Under the pieces are notes generated by a model. It saw nothing but the letters and a program-made list of their open reading frames with translations. It was not told where the DNA came from and searched no databases. From positions 1 to 39,011 of the forward strand of contig CAJMPF010000001.1 of the NCBI GenBank assembly GCA_905215195.1: a stretch of 39,011 nt of DNA. Reading direction: 5' to 3'. Position 1 is the stretch's first letter. Each line of letters begins with the position of its first letter. The position numbers were made by a program, and so were the translations under genes. The DNA is from an uncultured bacterium (lineage in GTDB: Bacteria; Actinomycetota; Coriobacteriia; Coriobacteriales; Coriobacteriaceae). Shown here piece by piece: positions 15,306 through 23,904 of the stretch.

Positions 15306-15453
15306 TTGGTTCCTAACATCGAGGTATTTCCGACAAACTGTAGCGCGAACAGGCGAGATTATCACTACACCCCACTAAAGCAGGGGGTATTTTTCTCAAA
15401 AAAGTGATGATTGGAGCTGTGCGGGCGTTCATTTCTGACGCGTGCGAGTCTGA

Positions 15454-15480
15454 TACAATTTGTTCGTTATTGTTTGAATT
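15454..15480 (+). promoter_or_regulatory. Candidate promoter and DeoR-type operator
   Basis: TACAAT (15454-15459) is a possible -10 for the DeoR gene. Directly after it TGTTCGTTAT and TGTTTGAATT (15461-15480) are direct repeats with a 10-base period. The same arrangement recurs at 37037-37056, 37118-37137 and 38990-39009. TGTTCG half-sites are usual for DeoR/GlpR-type regulators, so autoregulation is likely. Confidence 0.5.
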
Positions 15481-15510
15481 GACGTGAGCGTGGAACAGCG
15501 AGGACTCATC

Positions 15511-16275
15511 GTGATTAAAGCGGAGCGACAGGATAAGGTTCGGCAGCTGCTCGAGGAACAGGGAACGGTCTCGGTCAAGGAGATTTCGGATGCGTTAGGT
15601 GTCTCGGATATGACGATCCGCCGTGACCTTGAGGAGCTTGCGAGCCTGGGCGAGATCGAGCGCGTGCACGGCGGAGCCCGCAGTGCGCAGAGCCGTCCAC
15701 ACGCTATGCTGCGCCATGAGTATTCGCACAGCGAAAAGCGCACAAAGCATGCCGAGGAAAAGTTGCAGATTGCGCGCCGTTCTGTGGAGCTTATCGAGGA
15801 AGGCTCGACCATCTTTTTGGGCACGGGCACCACGGTTGAGCAGATGGCCTCGATGCTGCCGGCGTTTCGCCTGCGCATTGTGACCAATTCGCTTTCGGTG
15901 TTTAACCTGCTCGAGGCGCGCGAAGACTGCGAACTGTGCCTGGTGGGCGGCGTGTACCGCCGCCGCACTGCCGCTTTTGTGGGCCCCACGGCCGAGGACA
16001 CCTTGCGCGCACTGGGGATCGACGCAGCCTTTATCGGCGCAAACGGCATTTTGGACGGCGACGTGTCTACGTCTAACATGGAAGAGGGCCGCATCCAGCA
16101 GCTCGCCTTTAGCAAGGCCGACTCGCGCTATCTGATCGCCGATTCCAGCAAGATTGGCAAGCGCGACTTCTACACCTTCTGCCGTCTGGACAGCCTGGAC
16201 GCCGTGGTGTGCGAGCCGGGCATCGCCGCCGAAGATCGTGCCGCCATCGAGGAGCATACGCAGGTCATTTGCTAG
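15511..16275 (+). CDS. DeoR-family transcriptional regulator
   Basis: The 254-residue protein has an N-terminal winged helix (EISDALGVSDMTIRRDLEEL at about residues 22-41, then RVHGGAR) and a C-terminal sugar-phosphate sensor (GSTIFLGTGTTVEQMA, IVTNSLSVFNLL, CLVGGVYRRRTAAFVGP, AAFIGANGI, YLIADSSKIGKRDF). I choose GTG at 15511 because GAGGA precedes it and the product then begins (M)IKAERQDKVRQLL as family members do; a GTG 27 bases upstream has no site. The effector is probably a phosphorylated sugar such as tagatose-6-P, by analogy with LacR. TGTTC repeats near galM/deoR and the IIA gene at 37220 suggest its regulon. Part of it is duplicated at 20473. Confidence 0.88.
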   Translation: MIKAERQDKVRQLLEEQGTVSVKEISDALGVSDMTIRRDLEELASLGEIERVHGGARSAQSRPHAMLRHEYSHSEKRTKHAEEKLQIARRSVELIEEGSTIFLGTGTTVEQMASMLPAFRLRIVTNSLSVFNLLEAREDCELCLVGGVYRRRTAAFVGPTAEDTLRALGIDAAFIGANGILDGDVSTSNMEEGRIQQLAFSKADSRYLIADSSKIGKRDFYTFCRLDSLDAVVCEPGIAAEDRAAIEEHTQVIC

Positions 16276-16394
16276 CTAGCGCTACGGGATTGCCAACGGG
16301 CGATGCGGGAGGACTTTTACCTCCTGTCATTGTGGAAACCAGCGCGTCAGCGCTACGCGATATGACGCGCAAATAAGGACTCCACTATCAAATT

Positions 16395-16532
16395 GTCTCA
16401 ACCTGTGATATCTAGGCGGCCAAAACCGGTCTTAGTGTTACAGATTGAGACAATTCGGCGTGGTCTACCTTGTTTGTCTCGATCTGTAACGGTTAGGACT
16501 TAAAAACTCGGCTACGTGTTACAGATCGAGAC
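16395..16532. repeat. Two 57-bp hairpin repeats (copies 1 and 2)
   Basis: Copies at 16395-16451 and 16476-16532. Each has 15-base arms of the type GTCTCGATCTGTAAC / GTTACAGATCGAGAC around a 27-base centre. The outer bases AATTGTCTCA/TGAGACAATT and TTTGTCTC/GAGACAAA extend the stems. They lie between the convergent ends of the deoR and gntR genes; no gene is present in 16276-16547. Confidence 0.85.
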
Positions 16533-16547
16533 AAAAGAAAAAGAACA

Positions 16548-17267
16548 TTAGGACTTGAAAATAAAGTTTTGATAAGGGACCCGCCCAGTTAAGACGGTGC
16601 GGCAGACAATTGAGATTAGTTTGCCTCCGGAGTCGTAAGCATAATGAGTCAGTTCGATGACCGGAAGTTTTGCAACACCATAATTACTGGCTTCGGAATC
16701 GCTAAGCTGACGTGCTCTATAGCTTTCCCTAACAGATTGGATAGACTTGGACAAGTCGTCCATGATTCTGCTAAATGCCTGAAAATCTAACTGGTTATTC
16801 GGAACGCGCGACTTTGAAATGAAGAACGTATCAGCGCCTATGAAGCTGCCTTCAAGTTCGTAGGTCAATTCAAGACGCTGAATTTCATCGCGACTTTGAC
16901 ATCCAAATTGTTGGAGCATCATTACGGAAATTGGACGACCTGATATGAGGCCGCCGAAATGTTTGGTGATGGCATCCGGATCAACGCCATCGCAATGGCT
17001 TGCAAAGTCAAAGTCTAAAAGTGAATTGAGCTCGCTAACGCGTTTCGGTGCAACAAACGATCCCTTACCTTGGATTCGATAGATACTTCCACGACGCTCC
17101 AGCTCACTCATGGCAAGTCGGACGGTTGTTCTGCTTACGGCGTATTCGTCGCAGAGTTCCATTTCTGTTGGAAGTTTATCGTCTGCTTGATATTCATCGA
17201 CGATCTGCTTGAGCAGCGCGTCGGTGAGCTGTAAATAGAGTGGCCGTTTTTCGTGTGTATCGAGCAT
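16548..17267 (-). CDS. GntR/HutC-family regulator with UTRA domain
   Basis: The 239-residue protein has a winged helix (residues 8-75: PLYLQLTDALLKQIVDEY, LPTEMELCDEYAVSRTTVRL, GKGSFV) and a UTRA sensor (LTYELEGSFIGADTFFISKS, YRARQLSDSEASNYGVAKLP, SIVCRTVLTGRVPY). The ATG used here has GAGG five bases upstream; an alternative ATG 18 bases earlier is possible. Base composition is lower in GC than in the aga genes. It lies downstream of, and probably in one operon with, the DUF7916-like gene, and likely controls that operon and the divergent EIICB gene. Confidence 0.85.
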   Translation of the reverse strand: MLDTHEKRPLYLQLTDALLKQIVDEYQADDKLPTEMELCDEYAVSRTTVRLAMSELERRGSIYRIQGKGSFVAPKRVSELNSLLDFDFASHCDGVDPDAITKHFGGLISGRPISVMMLQQFGCQSRDEIQRLELTYELEGSFIGADTFFISKSRVPNNQLDFQAFSRIMDDLSKSIQSVRESYRARQLSDSEASNYGVAKLPVIELTHYAYDSGGKLISIVCRTVLTGRVPYQNFIFKS

Positions 17268-17339
17268 TAGAGCCTCAGTTTGCATGTTGGTTATACCTGA
17301 TGGTTGCCTCAGTCGGGATGTAACGTGGGCAAGGTAACC

Positions 17340-18260
17340 TTAACGTATCACAGAGCGGCTCAGCATGACGATCTGATGCCTGTATCCACGAAGGGCTTGT
17401 CCGAGCGTGAAGATATTCTGGGGCAGGCAAATACCGTTCATGGAGTCCCCGATATGTTGGAGGTCAGCGCCGGCTGCTTTTGCTGCAAGGCCTATTTTCT
17501 TAATGGTCTCGCTATCGCAGGAGTCTTGACTCGTCCCGTTCGCCGCCATGACGAGAACCTTCTCTTCAATTGACTTGCCTACGTTGTGGGATCGTACAAA
17601 ATCTACGATGGCGCGCAGGTCTGCTTCTTGGAAGCAAGGGACGGTGTAGGGGGCTGGCACGAGAAGGATATCGACGCCGAGGTCAACAAACTTGCGCGCA
17701 ATTTCGAGCGTCATGACAGGTTCCGCAACGCCCGCTCCATGCATTTTTCCGGCTATGACCAGGCCATTGAAATGCTCTTTGGAGAGTTTAATCGAATGGG
17801 CGATTGCATCGTTGGAGACGCCGGTTCCAGGGTTGCCCGTCAGGCAGATAAAATCAAATCCGAGTTCGTTAGCCTTTTCTAAGGTCTTGGGAGAGACGCG
17901 ACGACCCATGGGGATTTCCGTTCGGGATTCAGACATCTCTGCCTCGTTATCAACTGGCTCCAGATTGACGCCAATGGGCCTTCCGCATGCTCGCTTCACC
18001 CAAGTGACCGGGTTTTCATTGAGATCATCTGGAATACCGGCAATAACTGGATCGAACACATCGAGCGCGTTAAACAGAAGCAGGTCGGCACCTGCGGCAC
18101 GTTCGATTTCTGCATTAGTAACGCCGCTGAGAAATTGGGAAGAGGGTACGTTTTCCGCCATGATGGTACGTCCCTCGGAAGCCAGAATTGCCTGTTTTAG
18201 ATCCATGGGTGACGTGGCGGCAAAATCGGATGCGGACATGTTCAGTAATCGTTTGGGCAT
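17340..18260 (-). CDS. DUF7916-like probable TIM-barrel protein
   Basis: The 306-residue protein is not one I can assign a reaction. It contains alternating beta strands and helices typical of a TIM barrel: GRTIMAENVPSS, AAGADLLLFNALDVFDPVIAG, GFDFICLTGNPGTGVSNDAI, NGLVIAGKMHGAGVAEP, LGVDILLVPAPYTVPCF, KVLVMAANGTSQDSC and AAGADLQHIGDSMNG. The strand-end Gly-rich loops suggest binding of a phosphorylated ligand. The layout agrees with the family now called DUF7916, reported near PTS genes. It is divergent from the EIICB at 18616 and upstream of a GntR gene, so it probably acts on the product of that PTS, replacing the glycosidase present in the other cassettes. Confidence 0.7.
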   Translation of the reverse strand: MPKRLLNMSASDFAATSPMDLKQAILASEGRTIMAENVPSSQFLSGVTNAEIERAAGADLLLFNALDVFDPVIAGIPDDLNENPVTWVKRACGRPIGVNLEPVDNEAEMSESRTEIPMGRRVSPKTLEKANELGFDFICLTGNPGTGVSNDAIAHSIKLSKEHFNGLVIAGKMHGAGVAEPVMTLEIARKFVDLGVDILLVPAPYTVPCFQEADLRAIVDFVRSHNVGKSIEEKVLVMAANGTSQDSCDSETIKKIGLAAKAAGADLQHIGDSMNGICLPQNIFTLGQALRGYRHQIVMLSRSVIR

Positions 18261-18306
18261 TGTTACTTCCTTTGACTAGAACGACAGGCTTGTGACATTG
18301 TCTCTA

Positions 18307-18324
18307 ATATTGTTACAACAATAT
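18307..18324. promoter_or_regulatory. 18-bp palindrome, possible GntR operator
   Basis: ATATTGTT-AC-AACAATAT is a perfect palindrome 47 bases upstream of the DUF7916-like start and between the two divergent genes. The rest of 18261-18615 is AT-rich and contains no gene. Confidence 0.5.
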
Positions 18325-18346
18325 ATTCAATATGTTATATCCAATC

Positions 18347-18431
18347 GGTGAACGGTTGCAAACTTATTGTACTGCTCGGAAAAAATAGCCTTTAGCTGGG
18401 AAAATCTTATATTAATCAACTACCGTTCACC
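18347..18431. promoter_or_regulatory. GGTGAACGGT motif, two inverted copies
   Basis: GGTGAACGGT (18347-18356) and ACCGTTCACC (18422-18431) are perfect inverted copies 65 bases apart in the control region of the EIICB gene. They match the motif pairs at six other positions but are not spaced by 21 bases. Confidence 0.5.
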
Positions 18432-18615
18432 GAATAAGTATTTGAATTCTTGACATATCGACAAAGCGGAAAAGAATTGGTTATGACAAATCGCGCAAAT
18501 GATATTACATTTCGCACAAGAACGTATTCACTTACATAAGTGGATACAAACGGGGACGACGACGGTTGAGTCCGGATAAATCGTTGTGTGCCCGGGAATC
18601 ATGAAAGGATGTGTT

Positions 18616-20310
18616 ATGGACGCTATCGTCAAATTCCTTGAAAAACACCAGCCTCTCTTCGACAAAATCTCGAGGAACATTTATCTGGTGGCGATTAAGG
18701 ATGGCTTTCTCTCGAATATGCCAATTGTGCTGTTCTCGAGCCTGTTCCTTCTTCTTTCGACGCTCCCTGCCTATGTAGGCATCACGCTTCCGTCTGAGGT
18801 GCTGGATTTCTTCAATAAAATCTATGCATATACCATGGGACTTCTTGGCATTATGGTGGCCGGCACCACGGCGAGCTCACTTGCCATGTCGATGAACCGT
18901 CGCATGCCTTCGGGTAAATCTCTCAACCCCACCTCGTGCATGGTTTGTGCCATGTGCGGCATGCTCTTGCTATCGGTGACGAACGATGTTGTCTCGATTG
19001 GCGGAGCAGATACATCTGTTTTTGAAACCGGCTATATGGGAACTAAGGGTTTTCTCGCTGCGTTCGTAGCCGCATTCTTGACCGTTAATATCTATAAGGT
19101 GTGCATTAGCCATAATGTGACGATCAAGCTTCCCAAAGAGGTCCCTGGCTCTATTGCGCAGAGTTTTCGCGATATCTTTGCATTTGGGTTTTCGATCCTT
19201 GCGTGCGCTTTTATCGATCTTGCGAGCCGCAAGCTGCTTGCTGTGCCGTTCGCCAATTTGGTATCCGCTCTCATCTCGCCGCTGTTCTCCGCGGTCGACA
19301 CCTATCCTGGCATGGCGCTTATCGAAGGCGCGGTCGCGCTTTTCCAATTTATGGGTATCCACGGTGCTTCGGTTGTCATGAGTCCGATCAATGCTGCGCT
19401 CTACGGCAATACCGTTACCAATCTTGAGGTTTTCCAAGCAGGTGGACACCCGTCAATTGCTCTCACGCAGGACTTTACAAGCTTCATCGGCGGTCTGGGC
19501 GGTTCTGGCTGCACGTTCATCGTTCCTATTATCCTGATCATGTTTATGCGCTCCAAGCAGCTTAAAGCCATGGGTAAGGCATCGATTATCCCGGTGATTT
19601 TTGGAGTTAACGAGCCCGTTATCTTCGGTATGCCGATTGTTCTCAATCCCTATATGTTCGTGCCCTTCCTAGTGGCTCCTATGGTCAACGCCATTATCGG
19701 TAAATTTTTCATTGACGTCATTGGAATGAACGCCCCCATGTATACCATGCCGTGGGCGCTTCCCGGCCCAATTGGTGCGTTCCTCACCACGGGTCTCGAT
19801 CTGCGTTCTCTCGTATTGATGGCAGTGCTGTTGGTCGTTGACTTTGTGATTTACTATCCGTTCTGCAAGGCGTATGACCATCAGCTTTGTTTGGAAGAGT
19901 CTGCAAAGGAGACTGCAGGAACCTCGGATGCAGATGCTATTGCCGCACAGGAAAATGTCGCAAAAGCTCTCGAGGCGGTAAAGGACAAGGCGGAGCAGAT
20001 CCGCGTGCTTGTGCTTTGCCAAGGTGCCGGCACTTCGACTCTCTTGGCAAATGCTCTTCGCGAAGGTGCCGCTGCTAAGGGTATCGATCTGGTTTCTCAG
20101 TCCGGTGCGTACGGAAGCCACTATGAGACGATGGATCAGTACAACGTGATTGTTCTGGCGCCCCAGGCACGCATGTACTATGACGCTATGAAGGCCGATA
20201 CCGATCGCCTTGGAATTAAACTGCTCACCACAAGGGGCAAGGAGTATATCGACCTTACCAACGATCCCGAAGGTGCAATTGACTGGATCGTTCAGGAGCT
20301 GGCCAAATAG
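18616..20310 (+). CDS. PTS EIICB, lactose/cellobiose family (no glycosidase partner)
   Basis: The 564-residue fusion transports and phosphorylates a sugar. Residues 1-430 form the EIIC channel: MDAIVKFLEKHQPLFDKISR at the start, MGIHGASVVMSPINAAL near 250, GGSGCTFIVPIILIMFMRSK near 305, and FGVNEPVIFGMPIVLNPYMF near 340, which carries the NEP motif of the substrate site. A 35-residue charged linker leads to EIIB (about 462-564), LVLCQGAGTSTLLANAL, with active Cys near 468. The ATG follows GAAAGGA; 30 upstream codons in frame are unlikely to be used. It needs a IIA, most likely the one at 37220. Divergent from DUF7916-gntR. A DUF7916-like partner instead of LacG suggests a substrate other than lactose. 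Confidence 0.9.
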   Translation: MDAIVKFLEKHQPLFDKISRNIYLVAIKDGFLSNMPIVLFSSLFLLLSTLPAYVGITLPSEVLDFFNKIYAYTMGLLGIMVAGTTASSLAMSMNRRMPSGKSLNPTSCMVCAMCGMLLLSVTNDVVSIGGADTSVFETGYMGTKGFLAAFVAAFLTVNIYKVCISHNVTIKLPKEVPGSIAQSFRDIFAFGFSILACAFIDLASRKLLAVPFANLVSALISPLFSAVDTYPGMALIEGAVALFQFMGIHGASVVMSPINAALYGNTVTNLEVFQAGGHPSIALTQDFTSFIGGLGGSGCTFIVPIILIMFMRSKQLKAMGKASIIPVIFGVNEPVIFGMPIVLNPYMFVPFLVAPMVNAIIGKFFIDVIGMNAPMYTMPWALPGPIGAFLTTGLDLRSLVLMAVLLVVDFVIYYPFCKAYDHQLCLEESAKETAGTSDADAIAAQENVAKALEAVKDKAEQIRVLVLCQGAGTSTLLANALREGAAAKGIDLVSQSGAYGSHYETMDQYNVIVLAPQARMYYDAMKADTDRLGIKLLTTRGKEYIDLTNDPEGAIDWIVQELAK

Positions 20311-20344
20311 TGGATGCACTTCGTCGTTGATTCGTCGGTGTATG

Positions 20345-20384
20345 GTACGGCCCCGCAGCTTATTGAGCTGCGGGGCCGTATTTC
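20345..20384 (+). terminator. Rho-independent terminator of the EIICB gene
   Basis: TACGGCCCCGCAGCT (20346-20360) pairs perfectly with AGCTGCGGGGCCGTA (20366-20380), followed by TTTC. Confidence 0.88.
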
Positions 20385-20472
20385 GTTGAGTATCTAATTG
20401 AGACAATGCGCGCAACCGTCGTGAGATCGCATTGGCGCTCTCCGAGTCACCGACAAACTGTCTTCCATCTAT

Positions 20473-20765
20473 GTGACCAATTCGCTTTCGGCCTTTAGCC
20501 TGCTCGAGGCGCGCGAGGATTGCGAGCTGTGCCCGGTGGGCGGCATGTACCGTCGCCGCACCGCCGCCTTTGTGGGCCCCATGGCCGAGGATACCCTGCG
20601 CGCACTAGGGATTGACACGGCGTTTATCGGTGCCAACGGCATTCTGGACGGTGACGTATCTACGTCCAATATGGACGAGGGCCGCATCCAGCAGCTCGCC
20701 TTTAGCAAGGCCGATACGCGCTACCTCATCGCCGACTCCAGCAAGATCGGCAGGCGATACTTCTG
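20473..20765 (+). pseudogene. Internal fragment of a DeoR-family regulator gene
   Basis: The frame reads VTNSLSAFSLLEAREDCELC, then GGMYRRRTAAFVGPMAEDTL and continues to ADSSKIGRRYF. It matches about residues 126-221 of the DeoR protein at 15511 with roughly one difference in ten. The HTH part and the last 30 residues are missing; a run of C ends the similarity near 20765. It is the core of a second, diverged copy and is not expected to work. It occupies most of the gap between the EIICB terminator and the fic gene. Confidence 0.85.
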
Positions 20766-20850
20766 CCCCCCCCGCCGGCGCAGGGGTACCGCTTTAAAAT
20801 GACGCGTAAATGACTTTGGGCAACAAGGATGAGGCTATTCTGGGATATGA

Positions 20851-22083
20851 CTAGACTCCGTATTTCGTCTTTATGTCCCTTGAGAATGAATCGTAGTCTT
20901 CATAGAGCCCCTCTCTGCTTTCATCCTCGGCGTGGTTTACACGTTCAAGGAGCTTATCCTTTGGAGCCTCTTTTGTTATTGCGGCCTCGCTATCGGGTAT
21001 TGTGGATTGCAAGAATAGTTCTAGAGCATGGACGTCTTTGAGTATGTAGCCCGTCGAACGACCCGCTCCTGTTTTTTCGATTGCGCTGCAACTAACAAGC
21101 TGACCGAGGGTTCGTTTAACGGTAACCTCGCTGATATCGGGGCAGTTGGATCGGATGTCGGATTTCTTAATGACGCCGGGTCTCTGTTGAAATAGAACAG
21201 CGATGCGCGCTTGCTTCGACATGGGACGAGCGCTTGATTCAATTAAGGTACGCTGCTCGAGCTGTCGGTAGGCGGCCAGGGTTGTTCCGAGCATGAAACG
21301 GATAAAGGGTACTTCGGTGTTTTGATTTTCATTCCATCCAGTGGAGCTTGCAGCGAGGGCGTTGTAGTAGAGCGCCTTGTTGTCTTCAATAAGTCGTTCG
21401 ATGCTGATGTAACGCGCAACGTCGTATCCAGTCTTTTCGAGTAGCAGCGTTGTAAGGAGCCGGCTCATCCTGCCATTGCCATCGTTGAAGGGATGAATGC
21501 TGACAAAATCGAAGATGAAGCGGAATGATATAAGGAGGGGGTCGCAAACTTGACGAGATAAGGCGTCGTTGAGGGACCGACAGGCTTCTTCGATAAGTCC
21601 GGGGGTTGCTAGGGCCGAAGGCGGCCTAAAGCGCACAAATCGATTGCCTTGATTGTCGATGGAGATGATTTCGTTATCGCTATCTTTCCAATGGCCCCCA
21701 TACGAGATTGCCGTGTGCGCCATGAGGTCACGATGCAACTGCAAAATGACCGATGGCGTTACGGGAATGGAATCGTGTTGCTCGTGAATAAGCGACAGCA
21801 CATCTCGGTATCCAGCGATTTCTTCCTCTGCGCGGGAGCTTGGCTTGGCGGAATACGCCATGATTGCTTTGAGTCTTTTTTGGGTGGTAACAATTCCTTC
21901 AAGTCCGTTGGAGGATTGGGTGCTTTGGATCTTAGCTTCCTCCATAAGTGACGATAGAAGTTCGGGTTTAACTTGACTCAGAGCAAGCTGTCGGCCTTTA
22001 TGCTCGCGTATCGAGAGGAGGAGGTTGGTGATTGGAGTTGCTTCGAGTTCCGCTGGGACTGTGGTGTAATCGAACTGGCGCAT
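20851..22083 (-). CDS. Fic-domain protein (AMP-transferase family) with winged helix
   Basis: The 410-residue protein has a Fic_N-type region, the inhibitory motif SNGLEG at 58-63 (the S/T-xxx-E-G/N pattern of class II Fic proteins), and the complete active motif HPFNDGNGRMSR at 197-208, so it should be able to transfer AMP or a related group. Residues about 285-365 (KQARIAVLFQQRPGVIKKSD, then TVKRTLGQLVSCSAIEKTGA, GRSTGYIL) form a winged helix. Such Fic-wHTH proteins are widespread; targets are unknown. AAGGAG precedes the ATG. No antitoxin gene adjoins it. The 32-bp-arm palindrome covering its leader suggests control by its own or another DNA-binding domain. Confidence 0.9.
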   Translation of the reverse strand: MRQFDYTTVPAELEATPITNLLLSIREHKGRQLALSQVKPELLSSLMEEAKIQSTQSSNGLEGIVTTQKRLKAIMAYSAKPSSRAEEEIAGYRDVLSLIHEQHDSIPVTPSVILQLHRDLMAHTAISYGGHWKDSDNEIISIDNQGNRFVRFRPPSALATPGLIEEACRSLNDALSRQVCDPLLISFRFIFDFVSIHPFNDGNGRMSRLLTTLLLEKTGYDVARYISIERLIEDNKALYYNALAASSTGWNENQNTEVPFIRFMLGTTLAAYRQLEQRTLIESSARPMSKQARIAVLFQQRPGVIKKSDIRSNCPDISEVTVKRTLGQLVSCSAIEKTGAGRSTGYILKDVHALELFLQSTIPDSEAAITKEAPKDKLLERVNHAEDESREGLYEDYDSFSRDIKTKYGV

Positions 22084-22091
22084 GCGGCTCC

Positions 22092-22166
22092 TTTCGGTAT
22101 CACGAACATACTTTCGATATCATAATACCATTAAATGATACCGAAAGTATGTTCGTGATACCGAAA
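22092..22166. promoter_or_regulatory. Large palindrome at the fic leader
   Basis: Arms of 32 bases (22092-22123 and 22135-22166) match with one difference around an 11-base centre. Each arm holds two copies of the GATACCGAAA type, so the unit occurs four times. The left arm touches the ribosome binding site of fic (AAGGAG at 22087-22092 on the reverse strand). It may be an operator with four half-sites, or an RNA hairpin in the leader. Confidence 0.75.
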
Positions 22167-22220
22167 ACTAGAAACCATGCTTCATAACTGCTTGGAAAGT
22201 TCGGATTTGACTATCTTATT

Positions 22221-22355
22221 GTCTTGATCTGTAACAGGTAGACGGTCGAAAGTGGGCTACGTGTTACAGATTGAGATTTTTTGACCGGACTCCTGTTTGT
22301 CTCGATCTGTAACATTTAAGACCGAAAATCCCAGTTAGATGTTACAGATCGAGAC
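22221..22355. repeat. Two 57-bp hairpin repeats (copies 3 and 4)
   Basis: Copies at 22221-22277 and 22299-22355, with arms GTCTTGATCTGTAAC / GTTACAGATTGAGAT and GTCTCGATCTGTAAC / GTTACAGATCGAGAC. They lie between fic (upstream end) and the end of the first lacG-like gene. No gene is visible in 22167-22448. Confidence 0.85.
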
Positions 22356-22375
22356 GAATGATCCGCTCGGGCCCA

Positions 22376-22426
22376 CCAAAAACAAAAAGGCCGCATGCGA
22401 ACCCGTGGAGGATTTCACATGCGGCC
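22376..22426 (-). terminator. Terminator of the first EIICB-glycosidase operon
   Basis: On the reverse strand GGCCGCATGTGAA and TTCGCATGCGGCC form a long stem, followed by TTTTTGTTTTTGG. Confidence 0.9.
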
Positions 22427-22448
22427 GACAGGGGGTATGCGGCAAAAG

Positions 22449-23870
22449 TTAGGCCATGAGCAGGCCGGTCTCCGCGACGTTCTTGTACCAGTACGCGCTC
22501 GCCTTGGGATAGCGCTTCTGGGTCTCAAAGTCGATGTAGAACAGGCCATAGCGCTTGTTATAGCCGTTGGTCCAGGAGAACTGATCCTGCAGAGACCACA
22601 CAAAGTAGCCGTCGACGTTAACGCCGCCGTCGATCGCCTTGAGGATCCACGCGAGATGCTGACGCATGTAGTCGATGCGAGGGGCGTCATCGATAAAGCC
22701 GTCCTCGAAGTCGTCCTTATAGCCCATGCCGTTCTCGGTGATGTAGATCTTCTTGTAGTTGGGGTAATCGTTCTTAATGCGCAGCAGCAGATCGTAGAGG
22801 CCCTCGGGATAGATAATCCAGTCCCAATCGGTGGTGGGTACGCCTTCGCGCACGCATGACTCGCCCACGCCCTTGAGGAACCAGCGCGAGGAGCCCTTGT
22901 CGCCGGTGCCATTGTGGTTGATGTCGTTTTCGCCCTCGGCGGCACGCAGGAACTGGCACTTGTAGGTGTTGACGCCCAGGCAATCGTTGTAGGGGAGCGC
23001 GGCGGTCAGCGCGGCGATGTCCTCGTCGCGGACGTCGAGCTCGCCGCCGGCGATATGAGCCAGCTTGGTCGCAGCCTCCATGGTATCGGCTGCATAGTGG
23101 CCGCGGAAGGTGGCGTCGAGTACCCAGCGGTTGTTGATGACGTCGGCCATGCGAGCTGCCTCGCAGTCGGCGGCGTTGTTGGGGTCGAGGGGATACTTGG
23201 GCTCCAGGTTCTGGACAATGCCGATCTCGCCCTCAAAGCCGCCCTCATGGAAGGCGACGACAGCCTTGGCGTGGGCCACCATCATGTTGTGCATGAGCTG
23301 GAAGGCCTTGTCCAGGCGGTACTTCTCGCCGTGCGGCCAGTTGCCGACGATAAAGCTGCCCTCGGCGGTTGCGGGAATCTCGTTAAAGGTAAACCAGTGC
23401 TTGACCTCGGTGAACTCGGCAAAGCAGAACTTGGCGTACTCGACGAAGGCATCGATGGTCGTGCGCGTCAGGAATCCCTCGCCGCCGTCCTGGTAGAAGA
23501 CCTCGGGCGTATCGAAGTGATCGAGCGTGACATAGGGGATAACGCCAGCTTTGTTGCAGGTGGCGAAAAGCTCGTGATAGAAGGCGACGCCCTCGGGGTT
23601 AATCTCGCCAGTGCCGTTGGGGAAGATACGGCTCCAAGCGATGGAGACGCGAATACCGTTGATGCCGAAGCGCTGGCACAGGTCAATATCGACCGGGTAC
23701 TTGTTGTAGAAATCGCTTGCAGGATCGGGGGAGAAGCGACCCTGGGCTGCCAGGAAATCGTCCCAGGGCACTTTGCCCTTGCCGTGCGTACGGGTCTCGC
23801 CCTCAACCTGGTAAGCAGCGGTGGCGCCGCCAAACACAAAGCCGTCGGGGAACTGCATGGGGTTGGTCAT
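22449..23870 (-). CDS. lacG: GH1 6-phospho-beta-galactosidase (cassette 1)
   Basis: The 473-residue GH1 enzyme cleaves 6-phospho-beta-galactosides made by PTS uptake. The N-terminus FPDGFVFGGATAAYQVEGE and GRFSPDPASDFYNKYPVDID are LacG-like. Acid/base Glu164 lies in WFTFNEI; the nucleophile lies in IYITENGMGYKD near residue 375. FSWTNGYNKRYGLFYIDFET near 435 gives the Ser-Trp...Lys-x-Tyr phosphate-binding set of LacG. It is the second gene after the EIICB at 23946, separated by 75 bases with a hairpin, and is transcribed from the operator region at 25829. LDHFDTP carries Asp where most LacG have His; effect unknown. 6-phospho-glucosides remain possible. Confidence 0.9.
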   Translation of the reverse strand: MTNPMQFPDGFVFGGATAAYQVEGETRTHGKGKVPWDDFLAAQGRFSPDPASDFYNKYPVDIDLCQRFGINGIRVSIAWSRIFPNGTGEINPEGVAFYHELFATCNKAGVIPYVTLDHFDTPEVFYQDGGEGFLTRTTIDAFVEYAKFCFAEFTEVKHWFTFNEIPATAEGSFIVGNWPHGEKYRLDKAFQLMHNMMVAHAKAVVAFHEGGFEGEIGIVQNLEPKYPLDPNNAADCEAARMADVINNRWVLDATFRGHYAADTMEAATKLAHIAGGELDVRDEDIAALTAALPYNDCLGVNTYKCQFLRAAEGENDINHNGTGDKGSSRWFLKGVGESCVREGVPTTDWDWIIYPEGLYDLLLRIKNDYPNYKKIYITENGMGYKDDFEDGFIDDAPRIDYMRQHLAWILKAIDGGVNVDGYFVWSLQDQFSWTNGYNKRYGLFYIDFETQKRYPKASAYWYKNVAETGLLMA

Positions 23871-23904
23871 GAGTCATCCTTTCTGTGGGATACGAATAGG
23901 GAGA

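Noticed and set aside
20851..22083. Fic gene as half of a toxin-antitoxin pair
   Set aside because: No small antitoxin frame is next to it, and the inhibitory SNGLEG motif is within the same protein.
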